DNA from: Erythroxylum novogranatense
Lineage: Eukaryota > Streptophyta > Magnoliopsida > Malpighiales > Erythroxylaceae
Assembly (NCBI GenBank): GCA_029891385.1
Contig: CM057235.1
Coordinates: 18,903,120 to 18,967,119, forward strand
Direction of reading: 5' to 3'
Length of the DNA stretch: 64,000 bases
Positions 36,026 through 48,878 of this stretch are shown piece after piece. Position 1 is the first letter of the stretch; the number at the start of each line of letters is the position of its first letter. The notes beneath the pieces were generated by a model. It was not told where the DNA came from. It searched no databases and worked only from the letters and a program-made list of their open reading frames with translations. Both the position numbers and the translations under genes were made by a program.

Positions 36026-39000
36026 TTCTAAAAATCCAAACTACACAATTTACAAAATAAGTAAAAACGAACAGTTGACCTGACTTTCTTTCATCTAATC
36101 TCCTGCTCGACACTTGGAGATGGGGATGAAAGGGGGGGGTTGAGCTCGGAAACTCATGGATAATATATTTATATATTGAACAATAAGTAGAAAATCATTT
36201 TCAAGACGTTTTTTATTTTTAAACATTTCATAGAAGAAACTATTCAAAGCTTATTTCTCAAATCCTTCACTTTTTAACCCATTCATAAAACATTTCCAAA
36301 ATCTTACATTTACAAACATCAATCTCTCATTTTTCAAACTTCTCAAATCTTTCAGATTTCATGACCAAATACAAAACATGAATGCACCACACTTGGAAAC
36401 GAAACAAAAGCACATAACACATCAAATGGTCTGGTTCGGTCCAAAACAGAACGTACTGCACATTCCCGCATAGCGGTCCTGCGATCGTGAATGTAACGTC
36501 TTCGATTTCTCGATAGCGGTCCAAAGTAATCGTGAAAGGAGTCCAAAATCGAGTTCCATGCCACTAATGCAGGCGGTAGAGAGAAGGCTATAAACTAAAC
36601 AAACGCACTTTCGTCCCATGATGGGACCCACCAAACCCACATAACACATAATTGAAAACGAAATTTTAGATTGCCCGAAGGCACGTTTCGAAATCTTGAT
36701 TTTCAAAGTTTTCATATCATAACGTCAAATCGTGTCAAAATGCTTGACACATGCACATTCTACATATTCACATCAATCTATATAACAATCATATTCAATT
36801 TATCAATTAATCACATATAAATCAAATGCATAAAAATGAATGCAATTATTTCTTTCAAACATAAAGCAACATTGTTCACGTCTTTTTCAAAAATGCGAAA
36901 ACATAATTTTCATAAATCTTGTATTCTAAATTTTTCAATAAATTTCACAAATCATTTACAAACATTTTAACGTAAAACTTTGTAACGATTCTTTTCAAAT
37001 CCTTTGAAAACACAATTTCAGAAATATTTTTCCTTTCTTAATTTTTTAAATTCACATAATTTACTCATAATTCAAAATATAAATACATTACCCACCTCGA
37101 ATTGATGCGAGAAACTTATTCCAAGCTTCAATTTGGCCATTTCTCCTTTCTTCCTTCCAATTTAACATTCCCTAAAGCAATTTTATCAAAATTCAACACC
37201 ATAAATAACTTAATCCTTAAAATTGATGTCATAAATCATCAATTTATACTAATTCTAAGATATTTAAGTCACCAATTTCTAAAATCTCCAAATTCCAAAT
37301 TTGACCTAAATCGATTCACTCAAATTCAATATCATATTTAACTTAATTTCTCAAATTGAGCTTAGAAAACATTAATTCCTCACATATTCAAGCTATCTAA
37401 ATCTCTAATTTTCAAAAACCCCAATTTCCAAAATTGGCCTAAACCAATTTACACAAATTCAATATCATAAATCACAATTTCTTCAAAATTGATTTCATAT
37501 TTCATAAACCCATACTATTATCTATGATTCTACACCAATAATTCACAAAATTCCCAAAATCACAAATTTGGCATAATCCCTAACCCACATAAATTCAAAA
37601 TTAGATCTAATTTATCATGACATCTTCAAAATTGAGCTCATAATCCATGAACCCATATCATTTCTCATATTTCTAAACTAAATTTTCATCAAAAAGATAA
37701 AGTTGAAAATTTTCTCTTACCTCTTTTCTTCTCCAAATTTGAATTTTCATGACTTGAAAGGAAGCTCTCTTCATTTCCCACCTTTCTTTCTCTTGAATCA
37801 ACATCAAAATCCTTCTTGAAACCCCAAAATTTTCGAAATCTCCAAGCTTTTCTTCTTCTTTCTTCTCCACGGCAATTCTCCTTCATTTTCTCTCTTATTT
37901 CTTCTCATCATCGTGTTTCACTCTTAAAAAAACGACAACCCCTTGTGTTTTTAAAGCCATGCCATTAAATGATAGATAAAAGACCAAAATGCCCCTAACA
38001 TGTTACTTTTAGACATGCTTACTTGCAGACATGTTTCACACTATGAAATCGAAGGAATTTGTCGAAACTTCCTTCTAGAGAAATGTTCCTCTATGTCTTA
38101 ATTTCATAATGCCACAAGAATCATCCAATTCGGAGCACTACATCAAAATTTATGCTCAAATCATTTCGGGTATATTCATATTCTAACATATTTTCCATGT
38201 ACGATTATTTCCATCCAAAAATTAACATTCTTAAACACAAAATTGAAACTCGAAGTCTTCATAAAAATTGTATCCTTATGGATCTAGTTTAATTCAAAAC
38301 AAGAATCACCTCATTTTGATTCCCAGACCAAAAGTTATGCTCAAAATACTTTCAGATGTTCCTAACCCAAAAACTGAACACTAATCCGAACTTCCATTCA
38401 TAAATTAAAATTCTTAGGGGCAAAATTGAACTTTACTTTCTTCATATGACTTGTAGCCCCATATCTTAAATTGATTTTGCCTTAAGAATCACTTCAATCG
38501 GATCTCTACAGATCCCGAATTTCTCAAAATACTGAACTATATTCAGAAAATTTCTCGACTCACTTTGATTAATTTAATCAACCTTAATTTAATCTCAAAA
38601 TTTCACAAATTTTCCATAAAAATGAAATTCATTATCTTAGGAATCCAACGCTTCAAGAATCAACTTAATCGGATGTCAAACGAAAAAGTTATAAGCAAAA
38701 GAGCGAGAGGAGGACATTTAGCGATTAGGCGTGGGCACGTCTAAGGAACTTAGAGACTAGACGTGGCCACGTCTAAGGATGAAATCTGGATCTGCAGGAA
38801 ACTTTCAAAATTTTCAAATAATATCTTTTGTTCCCGAACTCTAAATTTGACAAATTTGGTCTCTATGGAAAGCTTGAAGGAAGATCTACAACTTCCATGT
38901 AGAACTCAAAGATCAATTTCATCTCTAAAAGGGTCAAAAATTCAGTCAAAGGTACTGCCCCAATTTAATATATCCCTAAACAAATGCCAACTTTGAAAAT

Positions 39001-39765
39001 TCATATATTTCAACTCCAAAATCCAATCATGTTATATTTTATATCGATGCAAAACTTGGAAAGTCCTCTACAACTTTCATGAAGGACATAAAAATCAAAT
39101 TGACCTCTAAGGATGTCAATTTTCCATTCAAACGTTCTATCCTCTATTAATCAGGCTAAAAACCATAACAGAAACTTGTAACAATCATAACTTATTATTC
39201 CTTAATCGAAAAATTCCACACTTTATATCAAAATAAATATCAAATCAAATCCTTCTACTTTCATGAAGAACTTCAAGGCTCAATTAACCTCTAACTAGGT
39301 AAATTTTCCAGTCAAAGCTTCAGTCCTAATATAAGTCAACCTATAACACACCTAAACTTTGACTGTTCATAACTTTCACTTCCGATATTGAAAAATTGCA
39401 AACTTTATGGAGACAGAAAGCTCATAACATAAACTACAAGTTTCTAGAAGACCATTTTATCAAAATTTGCCTAAATCAAAAGTCAACTCTCAAAGGCCAA
39501 AAAGTCAAACTTTTCATATTTTCATATTTTCATAGTTTTTCTCTTTATTTCTTGATTTTCAACTTAATTTTCAATTTTCCATCCACTTAAACTTGTATAA
39601 TCCATACAAATATATTCAAATTTCAAAATCATCAAACTCCATCAATTCTTTTTCTCATCAATTTTTCTTAAAACATCATCACATCTATTACAAACTTCAT
39701 ATACAAACTTACTTATTTCATAATTTTTATATTTCTAAAATTCACTTAAAGATCGGGGTCTAACA
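36026..39765 (-). repeat. 3' LTR of the gypsy derivative, truncated
   Basis: About 3.74 kb, nearly identical to 41157-44903. It contains the hairpin TGAGTT-TCCG-AGCTCA (sense; 36156-36141), a donor-like GAG/GTAAGA at 37720, and palindrome AGACGTGGCCACGTCT (38759-38774). The missing 860 bp at its 3' end adjoins LINE sequence. Confidence 0.9.
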
Positions 39766-40296
39766 TTTCTCCCACTCTTAAAAGAATTTCGTCCTCAAAA
39801 TTCTAACTTAAGAAATCACCAAATGCTTGCTTCTCAATGACTATAATCACTTACTTTCTTATCTAATTTCCTCTTCATCCATATTTCTCAATCTTTGCAA
39901 AATTTCTCACTTCTTATATCAAATATCATAATAACATATCCAAGCACTATATCCTCTAAGCAATATGTCTTAACTCAATTTCATAAGTCCAACAACCTAT
40001 TGACCTTCCATACATATTTTTCTTTCCTTTAATCTCATCTTTCAAGTATGCTTTCTTTCATCTCACAAAAGTCTAGATAACATCAATTTATCCCATTTTC
40101 ATTATGACTTTCAAATCTCAAGTTTATCATCACAAACCTAAAATCTATTCATAATTCTTAACTTTAATCAAACGATCACTGCACTCATCACAAATTCATG
40201 GAAATACTTTTCCATGTTCATCAAATTCTCACAAATTCGATCTCAACAAACATAAAGCCCAAGTAAGATCCTAATACTGGACTCTGATACCATCTA
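39766..40296 (-). other. Residual interior of the gypsy derivative
   Basis: Only 531 bp: primer-binding site, leader and the tail of pol, then the polypurine tract. No gag, protease, RT or integrase remains. Both cis signals for reverse transcription are kept. Confidence 0.88.
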
Positions 40297-43200
40297 TGTT
40301 GCGACCCGATCCAGAAACCGGATCCCAACCGAAGGAACAAAACACGGCGGCAAAAACATAACGAAAAACGCAGCACAAACTAAAGGGAAGGCGAATCGGA
40401 TAACAAAGCGAAATACAAAGCGAGTGAAAATTAGAAACGGAAAACGAAAAGTAACCAAACGGATCCTAAATTAAACGAACGAAAGCGAAAGAAGCAACAT
40501 GGAATCAAAATGCGAATCGAAAGCGGATTAAAAATCAAAGAATACAAATGAATACAAATCGAATAGCATAACAAATATCTGACATCCGTGAACATACCGC
40601 TTAACGAATGAACGCGTTGGAAATCCTAAGCTAAACCGATCCGAAATCCGGTATAATTTTTTTTCTTCTTTTTCTTATATTCACCTTTATTCGAACTAAG
40701 GCAAATCAAATACAATGAATTCCCACTTTTGGAAATTCATTCTCATGCAAATCTCAAAGCTTGAATCATATTCTTATATATCCATACAAATCTTAAATTA
40801 CATTTTTATCCCAAATTTTATCAAAAATTTGGCAGCATAGCGGCTGTATTTGTCATAACCCAAAACCTGCAAATGGAAAAATACACTTCTAAAATTCCCA
40901 AACAAAACCCAGAATCATCGGACTCTCCCGTCCGGAATCCAAACACCAGCAAACGTAAACATATACCTAACACTTCCATAATTCTCAATCAACAAACAAT
41001 CTCATTATCCATATCTCAAATCCAATCCAATCATAGACCAATCGAAGTCATATACAAACTTATTTCTCACATTCAAAACATAAATCATAAATCACTTACA
41101 TTCCGAAGTAGATACACTATCAAACTTGAATGGCATTCAAAGCCATTTACAAACCATTTCTAAAAATCCAAACTACACAATTTACAAAATAAGCAGAAAC
41201 GAACAGTTGACCTGACTTTTTTTCATCCAATCTCCTGCTCGACACCTGGAGATGGGGATGAAAGGGGGGGGGGGGGTGAGCTCGGAAGCTCGTGGATAAT
41301 ATATTTATATATTGAACAATAAGTAGAAAATCATTTTCAAGACGTTTTTCATTTTTAAACATTTCATAGAAGAAACTATTCAAAGCTTATTTCTCAAATC
41401 CTTCACTTTTTAAACCATTCATAAAATATTTCCAAAATCTTACATTTACAAACATCAATCTCTCATTTTTCAAATTTCTCAAATCTTTCAGATTTCATGA
41501 CCAAATACAAAACATGAATGCACCACACTTAGAAACGAAACAAAAGCACATAACACATCAAATGGTCTGGTTCGGTCCAAAACAGAACGTACTGCACATT
41601 CCCAAGATAATGTCCTGCGGCAGTGAATGTAACGTTCTACACTTTTTCGCATAGCGGTCCAGTGTAGCCGTGAAAGGAGTCCAAAATCGGAGCTCCATGT
41701 CACTAGCGGGCAGTCGAGAGAAGGCTATAAAACTAGACAAGTGCGCACTCGTCCCACAGACGAGACCTGACCAAACCCACATAACACATAATTGAAAACG
41801 AAATTTTAGATTGCCCGAAGGCACATTTTGAAATCTTGATTTTCAAAGTTTTCATATCATAACGTCAAATCGTGTCAAAATGCTTGACACATGCACATTC
41901 CACATATTCACATCAATCTATATAACAATCATTTTCAATTTATCAATTAATCACATATAAATCAAATGCATAAAAATGAATGCAATTATTTCTTTCAAAC
42001 ATATAGCAGCATTGTTCACGTCTTTTTCAAAAATGCGAAAACATAATTTTCATAAATCTTGTATTCTAAATTTTTCAATAAATTTCACAAATCATTTACA
42101 AACATTTTAACGTAAACCTTTGTAACGATTCTTTTCAAATCCTTTGAAAACACAATTTCAGAAATATTTTTCCTTTCTTAATTTTTTTAAATTCACATAA
42201 TTTACTCATAATTCAAAATATAAATACATTACCCATCTCGAATTGATGTTAGAAACTTGTTCCAAGCTTCAATTCGGCCATTTCTCCTTTCTTCCTTCAA
42301 ATTTAACATTCCCTAAAGCAATTTTATCAAAATTTAACCTCATAAATAACTTAATCCTTAAAATTGATGTCATAAATCATCAATTCATACTAATTCTAAG
42401 ATATTTAAGTCACCAATTCTAAAATCTCCAAATTCCAAATTTGACCTAAACCGATTCACTCAAATTCAATATCATATTTAACTTAATTTTTCAAATTGAG
42501 CTTAGAAAACATTAATTCCTCACATATTCAAGCTATCTAAATCTCTAATTTTCAAAAACCCCAATTTCCAAAATTGGCCTAAACCAATTTACACAAATTC
42601 AATATCATAAATCACAATTTCTTCAAAATTGATTTCATATTTCATAAACCCATACTATTATCTATGATTCTACACCAATAATTCACAAAATTCCCAAAAT
42701 CACAAATTTGGCATAATCCCTAACCCACATAAATCCAAAATTAGATCTAATTTATCATGACATCTTCAAAATTGAGCTCATAATCCATGAACCCATATCA
42801 TTTCTCATATTTCTAAACTAAATTTTCATCAAAAAGACAAAGTTGAAAATTTTCTCTTACCTCTTTTCTTCTCCAAATTTGAATTTTCATGACTTGAAAG
42901 GAAGCTCTCTTCATTTCCCACCTTTCTTTCTCTTGAATCAACATCAAAATCCTTCTTGAAACCCCAAAATTTTCGAAATCTCCAAGCTTTTCTTCTTCTT
43001 TCTTCTCCACGGCAATTCTCCTTCATTTTCTCTCTTATTTCTTCTCATCATCGTGTTTCACTCTTAAAAAAACGACAACGCCTTGTGTTTTTAAAGCCAT
43101 GCCATTAAATGATAGATAAAAGACCAAAATGCCCCTAACATGTTACTTTTAGACATGCTTACTTGCAGACATGTTTCACACTATGAAATCGAAGGAATTT

Positions 43201-44903
43201 GTCAAAACTTCCTTCTAGAGAAATGTTCCTCTATGTCTTAATTTCATAATGCCACAAGAATTATCCAATTCGGAGCACTACATCAAAATTTATGCTCAAA
43301 TCATTTCGGGTATATTCATATTCTAACATATTTTTCATGTACGATTATTTCCATCCAAAAATTAACATTCTTAAACACAAAATTGAAACTCGAAGTCTTC
43401 ATAAAAATTGTATCCTTATGGATCTAGTTTAATTCAAAACAAGAATCACCTCATTTTGATTCCCAGACCAAAAGTTATGCTCAAAATACTTTCAGATGTT
43501 CCTAACCCAAAAACTGAACACTAATCCGAACTTCCATTCGTAAATTAAAATTCTTAGGGGCAAAATTGAACTTTACTTTCTTCATATGACTTGTAGCCCC
43601 ATGTCTTAAATTGATTTTGCCTTAAGAATCACTTCAATCGGATCTCTACAGATCTCGAATTTCTTAAAATACTGAACTATATTCAGAAAATTTCCCGACT
43701 CACTTTGATTAATTTAATCAACCTTAATTTAATCTCAAAAATTCACAAATTTTCCATAAAAATGAAATTCATTATCTTAGGAATCCAACGCTTCAAGAAT
43801 CAACTTAATCGGATGTCAAACGAAAAAGTTATAAGCAAAAGAGCGAGAGGAGGACATTTAGCGATTAGGCGTGGGCACGTCTAAGGAACTTAGAGACTAG
43901 ACGTGGCCACGTCTAAGGATGAAATCTGGATCTGCAGGAAACTTTCAAAATTTTCAAATAATATCTTTTGCTCCCGAACTCTAAATTTGACAAATTTGGT
44001 CTCTATGGAAAGCTTGAAGGAAGATCTACAACTTCCATGTAGAACTCAAAGATCGCTTTTATCTCTAAAAGGGTCAAAATTCACCAAAGGTATCGCCCAA
44101 TTTAATATATCCCTAAACAAATGCCAACTTTGAAAATTCATATATTTCAACTCCAAAATCCAATCATGTTATATTTTATATCGATGCAAAACTTGGAAAG
44201 TCTTCTACAACTTTCATGAAGGACATAAAAATCAAATTGACCTCTAAGGATGTCAATTTTCCATTCAAACGTTCTATCCTCTATTAATCATGCTAAAAAC
44301 CATAACAGAAACTTGTAACAATCATAACTTATTATTCCTTAATCGAAAAATTCCACACTTTATATCAAAATAAAGATCAAATCAAATCCTTCCACTTTCA
44401 TGAAGAACTTCAAGGCTCAATTAACCTCTAACTAGGTAAATTTTCCAGTCAAAGCTTCAGTCCTAATATAAGTCAACCTATAACACACCTAAACTTTGAC
44501 TGTTCATAACTTTCACTTCCGATATCAAAAAATTGCAAACTTTATGGCGATAGAAAGCTCATAACATAAACTACAAGGTTCTAGAAGACCATTTTATCAA
44601 ATTTTGCTTAAATCAAAAGTCAACTCTCAAAAGGCCAAAAAGTCAAACTTTTCATATTTTCATATTTTCACACTTTTTCTCTTTATTTCTTGATTTTCAA
44701 CTTAATTTTCAATTTCCCATCCACTTAAACTTGTATAATCCATAAAAACCTATTCAAATTTCAAAATCATCAAACTCCATCAATTCTTTTTCTCATCAAT
44801 TTTTCTTAAAACATCATCACATCTATTACAAACTTCATATACAAACTTACTTATTTCTTACTTTTTATATTTCTAAAATTCACTTAAAGATCGGGGTCCA
44901 ACA
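40297..44903 (-). repeat. 5' LTR of the gypsy derivative, complete
   Basis: 4607 bp. Sense features in order: degenerate modules (about 44640-43200) with palindrome AGACGTGGCCACGTCT (43899-43914), purine-rich leader (about 43070-42862), donor-like GAG/GTAAGA at 42860, hairpin GAGCT-TCCG-AGCTC (41291-41278), a C13 tract, acceptor-like CCATCTCCAG ending at 41246. Short frames inside are shared by both LTRs and are not genes. Confidence 0.92.
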
Positions 44904-45366
44904 TTGTGGTAGAAACAGATTCCCTTACTTTGGTGAACTACTGATCCGATTGTAGAGCTAAGGGGCCTTGGCGATTTAAAACTACTCTCCAACAAATCAA
45001 CTCCTTGATACATCAAAGGGAATGTCGACTTGTTCATGTGTTTTGGGAGATTAATTCGGTTGTAGACTCCTTAACTAAATTGGTCAATTCTTCTATAAAA
45101 AAAAGCTCATACTCTGCTAATTCCTTGCCACGTAGAATCCAAGGCCTAGTTCTTATGGATCAATTGTCATTTCCATATCTTCGCACTAGACTTAAATGAA
45201 TTAATGTTCAAATTTTGGATGGCCTTAGAATAGATGAAATGTGTGCCTCCAAATCCTTCACTATGGGGAGGTAAGGTTTTAAGTCCCGCCTCCTTATATA
45301 CCTGTTTTCACATTCAATAAAACGAGCACCGCCCCCAACAGGGCCACGCTGAATATATATAAAAAA
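44904..45366 (+). pseudogene. LINE 3' part: RNase H-like domain and 3' end
   Basis: This continues the LINE split at 36025. VVVETDSLTLVNY at 44906 starts an RVT_3/RNase H-like domain; LVHVFWEINSVVDSLTKL near 45025 is its usual close. The frame ends at 45199. The remaining 165 bp are 3' untranslated and end in ATATATATAAAAAAG (about 45352-45366). PIF sequence resumes after it. Confidence 0.8.
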
Positions 45367-45794
45367 GAATAGAATGTAATATAGTGAAAAATTGTTTGGA
45401 TGGAACGGTTCATAATGTAATGTAGTGAAATATTGTTTGGAAGATGAATGGAATAAAAAGGAATGTATAATAAATGACTATTATATCCCTTAGATTAAAA
45501 TGGTTGTTGCAGGAGGTTTAACGATATGATTTTAAAATAGAAATCATTTCTAATTAAAATTCATGATTGTGACTTTGAATTTTGTATATATTTTCTATTT
45601 TAAAGTAATAAAGATTTTATTATTTTATAATTAATTATATACAATTTATTAATAATTATATGAAAATATTATTATTAATTTTTAATTTATTTTAATTTAT
45701 TATATCAAATTATATTTTATTCTATTATATGTGATTTATATTTAAAATATATTATTTATATAGAAATATATACAACTAAAACCATTATAATCAA
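45367..45794. other. PIF subterminal sequence and AT-rich DNA
   Basis: The first 110 bp repeat AATGTARTRTAGTGAAA twice and include GGTTCATAATG, shared with the right end of the PIF element. The rest is almost pure A/T. Confidence 0.6.
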
Positions 45795-47237
45795 AATTCA
45801 TAACTCATTTAGTCAATTCAGATTTTTCCTTAATCACACTTTTGGGCCAACTTTTCATGATAAATCTGACAATGAAAATGGAATAATTTGAGAACACTTT
45901 CTTCTAAATAATTGTTCTCCTATCTCTTCTAAGTTTCTAGTTTAACCAAAAACATTTAATTTGGTTCAGAAATCTGAAAGTTATACACCAAACATTTTGG
46001 AGTGTTCATAAGCTAAAATCTCATTCTATAATCAACTTTAATTCAAAATTTGGAATCCTAGAGACAAAATTAAAACTCAATCTCTTCAGACAATTTGTAG
46101 CCCTATGTCTCCAATTTACTCCAAATTAAAAACCATTCCATTCGGATAACTACAACACAAGATATCTTTAAAATACCAAAGCAAGTTACATGAAAATACT
46201 CCAGTTAACATTTTCCAGAAATTCTCATCATTTTTGTCCCATGTTTATCACTCAATCTCTCCTAATTGATTTCAGAAGGCTATAATTTTTGGTGGAGATG
46301 TAGAACAACGTGTTTAAGTCCTATGTCATTTGGAGGTCGGGAGAACAAGATATGGAGAAAAGTTAAAATATGTTCGAAACTTTTAACAACCAAAGAAGTC
46401 ACGATTGTGCATGAGTATGATCACGAGTTTGCAACAAATTCACGATCATGCATGAACACAATTGTGATTTTGCAATCGAATTTCAAAGTCATGATCGTGT
46501 TCATACACAATCGTGAGTTTTCACTAAAGCATGATCGCAAATTTATCATTGAAGATCGCGAATCGCGATCGTGCTTCTGCACGATCGTGACTTCGCAGGC
46601 GTTGGAAGCTACACGACCACAACTTTCAACGTTCTTGAAGAAAGTTTGTTTCTAAACATCCTTTGGTATTTTGTTATAACTTCTTTACCCAATGTCCAAA
46701 TGACTTGATTCTTGAACCATTACATTCAAAACACATTGTTCTTCATCTACACCGAAAATTGTAGCCATATTAAACGGTTTGGTTGTTGAATTTAAGATGA
46801 AATTGTTGCATAGTACTAGATTTGATAACTGGTATTATTTCACTAAACATACTTCGGTACTTTGATTATATTTTGATCAGTAGGTATCCAAATGGAATGA
46901 TTCTTATTTTAAATTGAACTAGAGATATATGAATACAAATTGTCTGAAGTGATTGAATTTTAATTATGTCTCTAAGAATTTCAGAATCTAACTTGAAGTT
47001 AAATACAGAGTACAGTTTTAGTTTATGAACAGTCTGAAATAATTGGAGTATAACTTTCAAATTTCTAAACCAAATTGTATGATCATAGCGTCATTAGAAA
47101 CTTAAGACATTGGAGAATAATTTTCTAGAAGAAAGTATTGCCTAATTGCGTTATTTACCTTATTAGAATGATGATGCAAAGTTAACCCAAAAGCATATTT
47201 TTAGGAAAAATCTGAAATGGTCATTTGATATGAACAG
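45795..47237. repeat. 1.4-kb foldback (large imperfect palindrome)
   Basis: Arms of about 580 bp mirror each other about an axis near 46516. Matched pairs include 45817-45830 with 47203-47216 (TTCAGATTTTTCCT), 45897-45920 with 47112-47135, 46195-46208 with 46824-46836, and GGCTATAATTTTTGG near 46277 with its mirror near 46750. Identity looks like roughly 75-80% by eye. The loop (about 46395-46610) is an array of CACGATCGTG-like palindromes. The arms consist of the same degenerate modules found in the long LTRs, one arm in each orientation. A second array (GGCGTGAGTT-like) follows at 47236-47365. Confidence 0.85.
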
Positions 47238-47722
47238 GCGTGAGTTAAGATCTCACACCTGTGACTGATTGGATTGCATGGCCGTGAGTTTTTGTTGCAT
47301 AGCCATGACTTTTCTTGAATATTATGCATGGGCGTGCATAACGTCTGTGAGTTTGTGGTTTTTTAATGCAATTGATATTTATGAGGGTTTTTGATATATG
47401 AAAGATATAGTGATAAGAATCACAATAAGATACCCGAAATTGTCATTGAATATGCATTATGCATATTTTCCATATATAGATATGCATAAAGGAATACTTA
47501 TACATTTTTCCAAAATAACTAGAAACACCTTTCATTAAATTTCTTATAGTTCCCTCAATTACATGGCTTCGTCATAAATTCATCCACAAAATATACAAAA
47601 ATATCTGACAAAATGTACACATTAAGTAGAGGGAAAAGGACCGGATACCAAGTCATCAACACATACGACACCTGTCTTCAATTAAGAAGACATCCTAAAG
47701 TCCAACATGTTCTTCTGAATAT

Positions 47723-48595
47723 TTATTGGTGCACCAAGTAATGGAAAAGATAACTTTCATACAATTTTGATCCTTCCAGTCCCAACTCTAGTAAATGATT
47801 ATTAAGTTCTTCTTCTGAAATAGGAAGTGGTTTAACTAACAAAGAAGTAGATTTTATAATAGAATCTACAACTATTTGAAGGCCATATTTGATTACATCT
47901 TCACCATCATCTGACCTGTTTTTTCTTTTCCGTGATGTTCCTGGGTTTGCATTTTGTGAATGAGCTGGCATTCCCATTGGAGATTCAGTGTGATCACCAT
48001 CTATCGTTACATTGTCTTCAAAACTTAAGTCATTCTGAGTCCATATGTCATCATTTTTCATCCATAGTGTTGGAAAACCCACTATCGATAGAAATGGTGC
48101 GCCTTCTTATCTCTTGTATTGTTTCAACATGCACGTTAGTTGCTCTATGACGTCCATAAATCTCTACCATCTTCTCGTAGTTATGAAAAAACTTCTGTTT
48201 GTACTCATCAGCTTCTGGTTTAGCCTGTTATCAAAAAACTTATTAATGAATCAACCAAATCACAACATATATCATATTTTCTTCCAACAAAATAATAAAC
48301 AAGTTCACCTGGATCAACGGCTCCCACACTTCTGACTCAACAACCCACATATTTGTTAACGAACTCCATGCAAATCCACTACCTCTATTTCAAAATAAAT
48401 CAAAACACTTAGTCCACTTGTTCTTAGTAATCTTGTTCCAATTTTTTATTTTTTCCTTATCGATTCCTTTATCTGGAAAATTTTCCTTTAGTTCAGCTTC
48501 AATTGTATTAAATGCATGCACAGTGAAAGTCCCACCAACACGATTGTCTTGTCGATGCTGGTACAAGTATCCGTCAACAAATGCATCATCCATAA
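47723..48595 (-). pseudogene. PIF companion protein, Myb/SANT-like, broken
   Basis: The minus strand reads MDDAFVDGYLYQH at 48593, then HAFNTIEAELKENFP and NWNKITKNKWTKCFDLF, the Myb/SANT-like DNA-binding domain (Myb_DNA-bind_3) found in PIF ORF1 and plant host relatives. A stop follows FDLF; GSGFAW and VVESEVWEPLIQ continue the domain before a probable intron. The second part (48225-47723) has KPEADEYKQKFFHNYEKMVEIYG, then, after a frame change near 48085, TSRKRKNRSDDGED and a C-terminal helix. In PIF elements this protein works with the transposase, carrying it to the element or the nucleus. Confidence 0.8.
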
Positions 48596-48878
48596 CTTGA
48601 TTTCAAAAGCACGACTCTCTTCGGGGTGGGATTTTCTATGCTATAAATTTAACTACAAAATTTGAAATTTATATAAAAAACATACACAATATTAAAGCTT
48701 TACATTTTTCTAAATAATATAAAAGGCCAGAATAATGAATAAGCATTATAAAGACACAATTGGACGTGCAAACATTAACAACACTAATAAATAATGTCAT
48801 ATTTAGATACAAGTAGCCAATACATATTTTTAAAGCAATATAAAATCATGGAAAACATGGGATGCGGAAATATCTATC

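Larger units (their letters stand above)
36026..44903 (-). mobile_element. Ty3/gypsy deletion derivative with two giant LTRs and a 531-bp interior
   Basis: Sense strand is minus. The 5' LTR is 44903-40297 (4607 bp, sense TGTTGGACCCCGATC...GGGTCGCAACA). The interior 40296-39766 begins with a primer-binding site TGGTATCAGAGTCC (40292-40279) and ends with a polypurine tract AAGAGTGGGAGAAA (39779-39766). The 3' LTR is 39765-36026, which lacks the last 860 bp. Just before the polypurine tract the sense strand reads NFEDEILL, the usual final residues of gypsy pol, so the interior is a 5' UTR fused to the last codons of pol. It interrupts the LINE. Confidence 0.92.

Noticed and set aside
37673..37886. 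Two overlapping 65-codon frames repeated identically at 42813-43026
   Set aside because: They are identical because both lie in LTR copies, in a purine-rich leader. Lys/Glu-rich text of this kind follows from composition, not coding.
45190..45480. Possible TSD of the LINE (AACAGAATGAAATAG on the left, AATAGAATGTAATATAG on the right)
   Set aside because: The match is imperfect, and both may simply be the repeated subterminal text of the PIF element.
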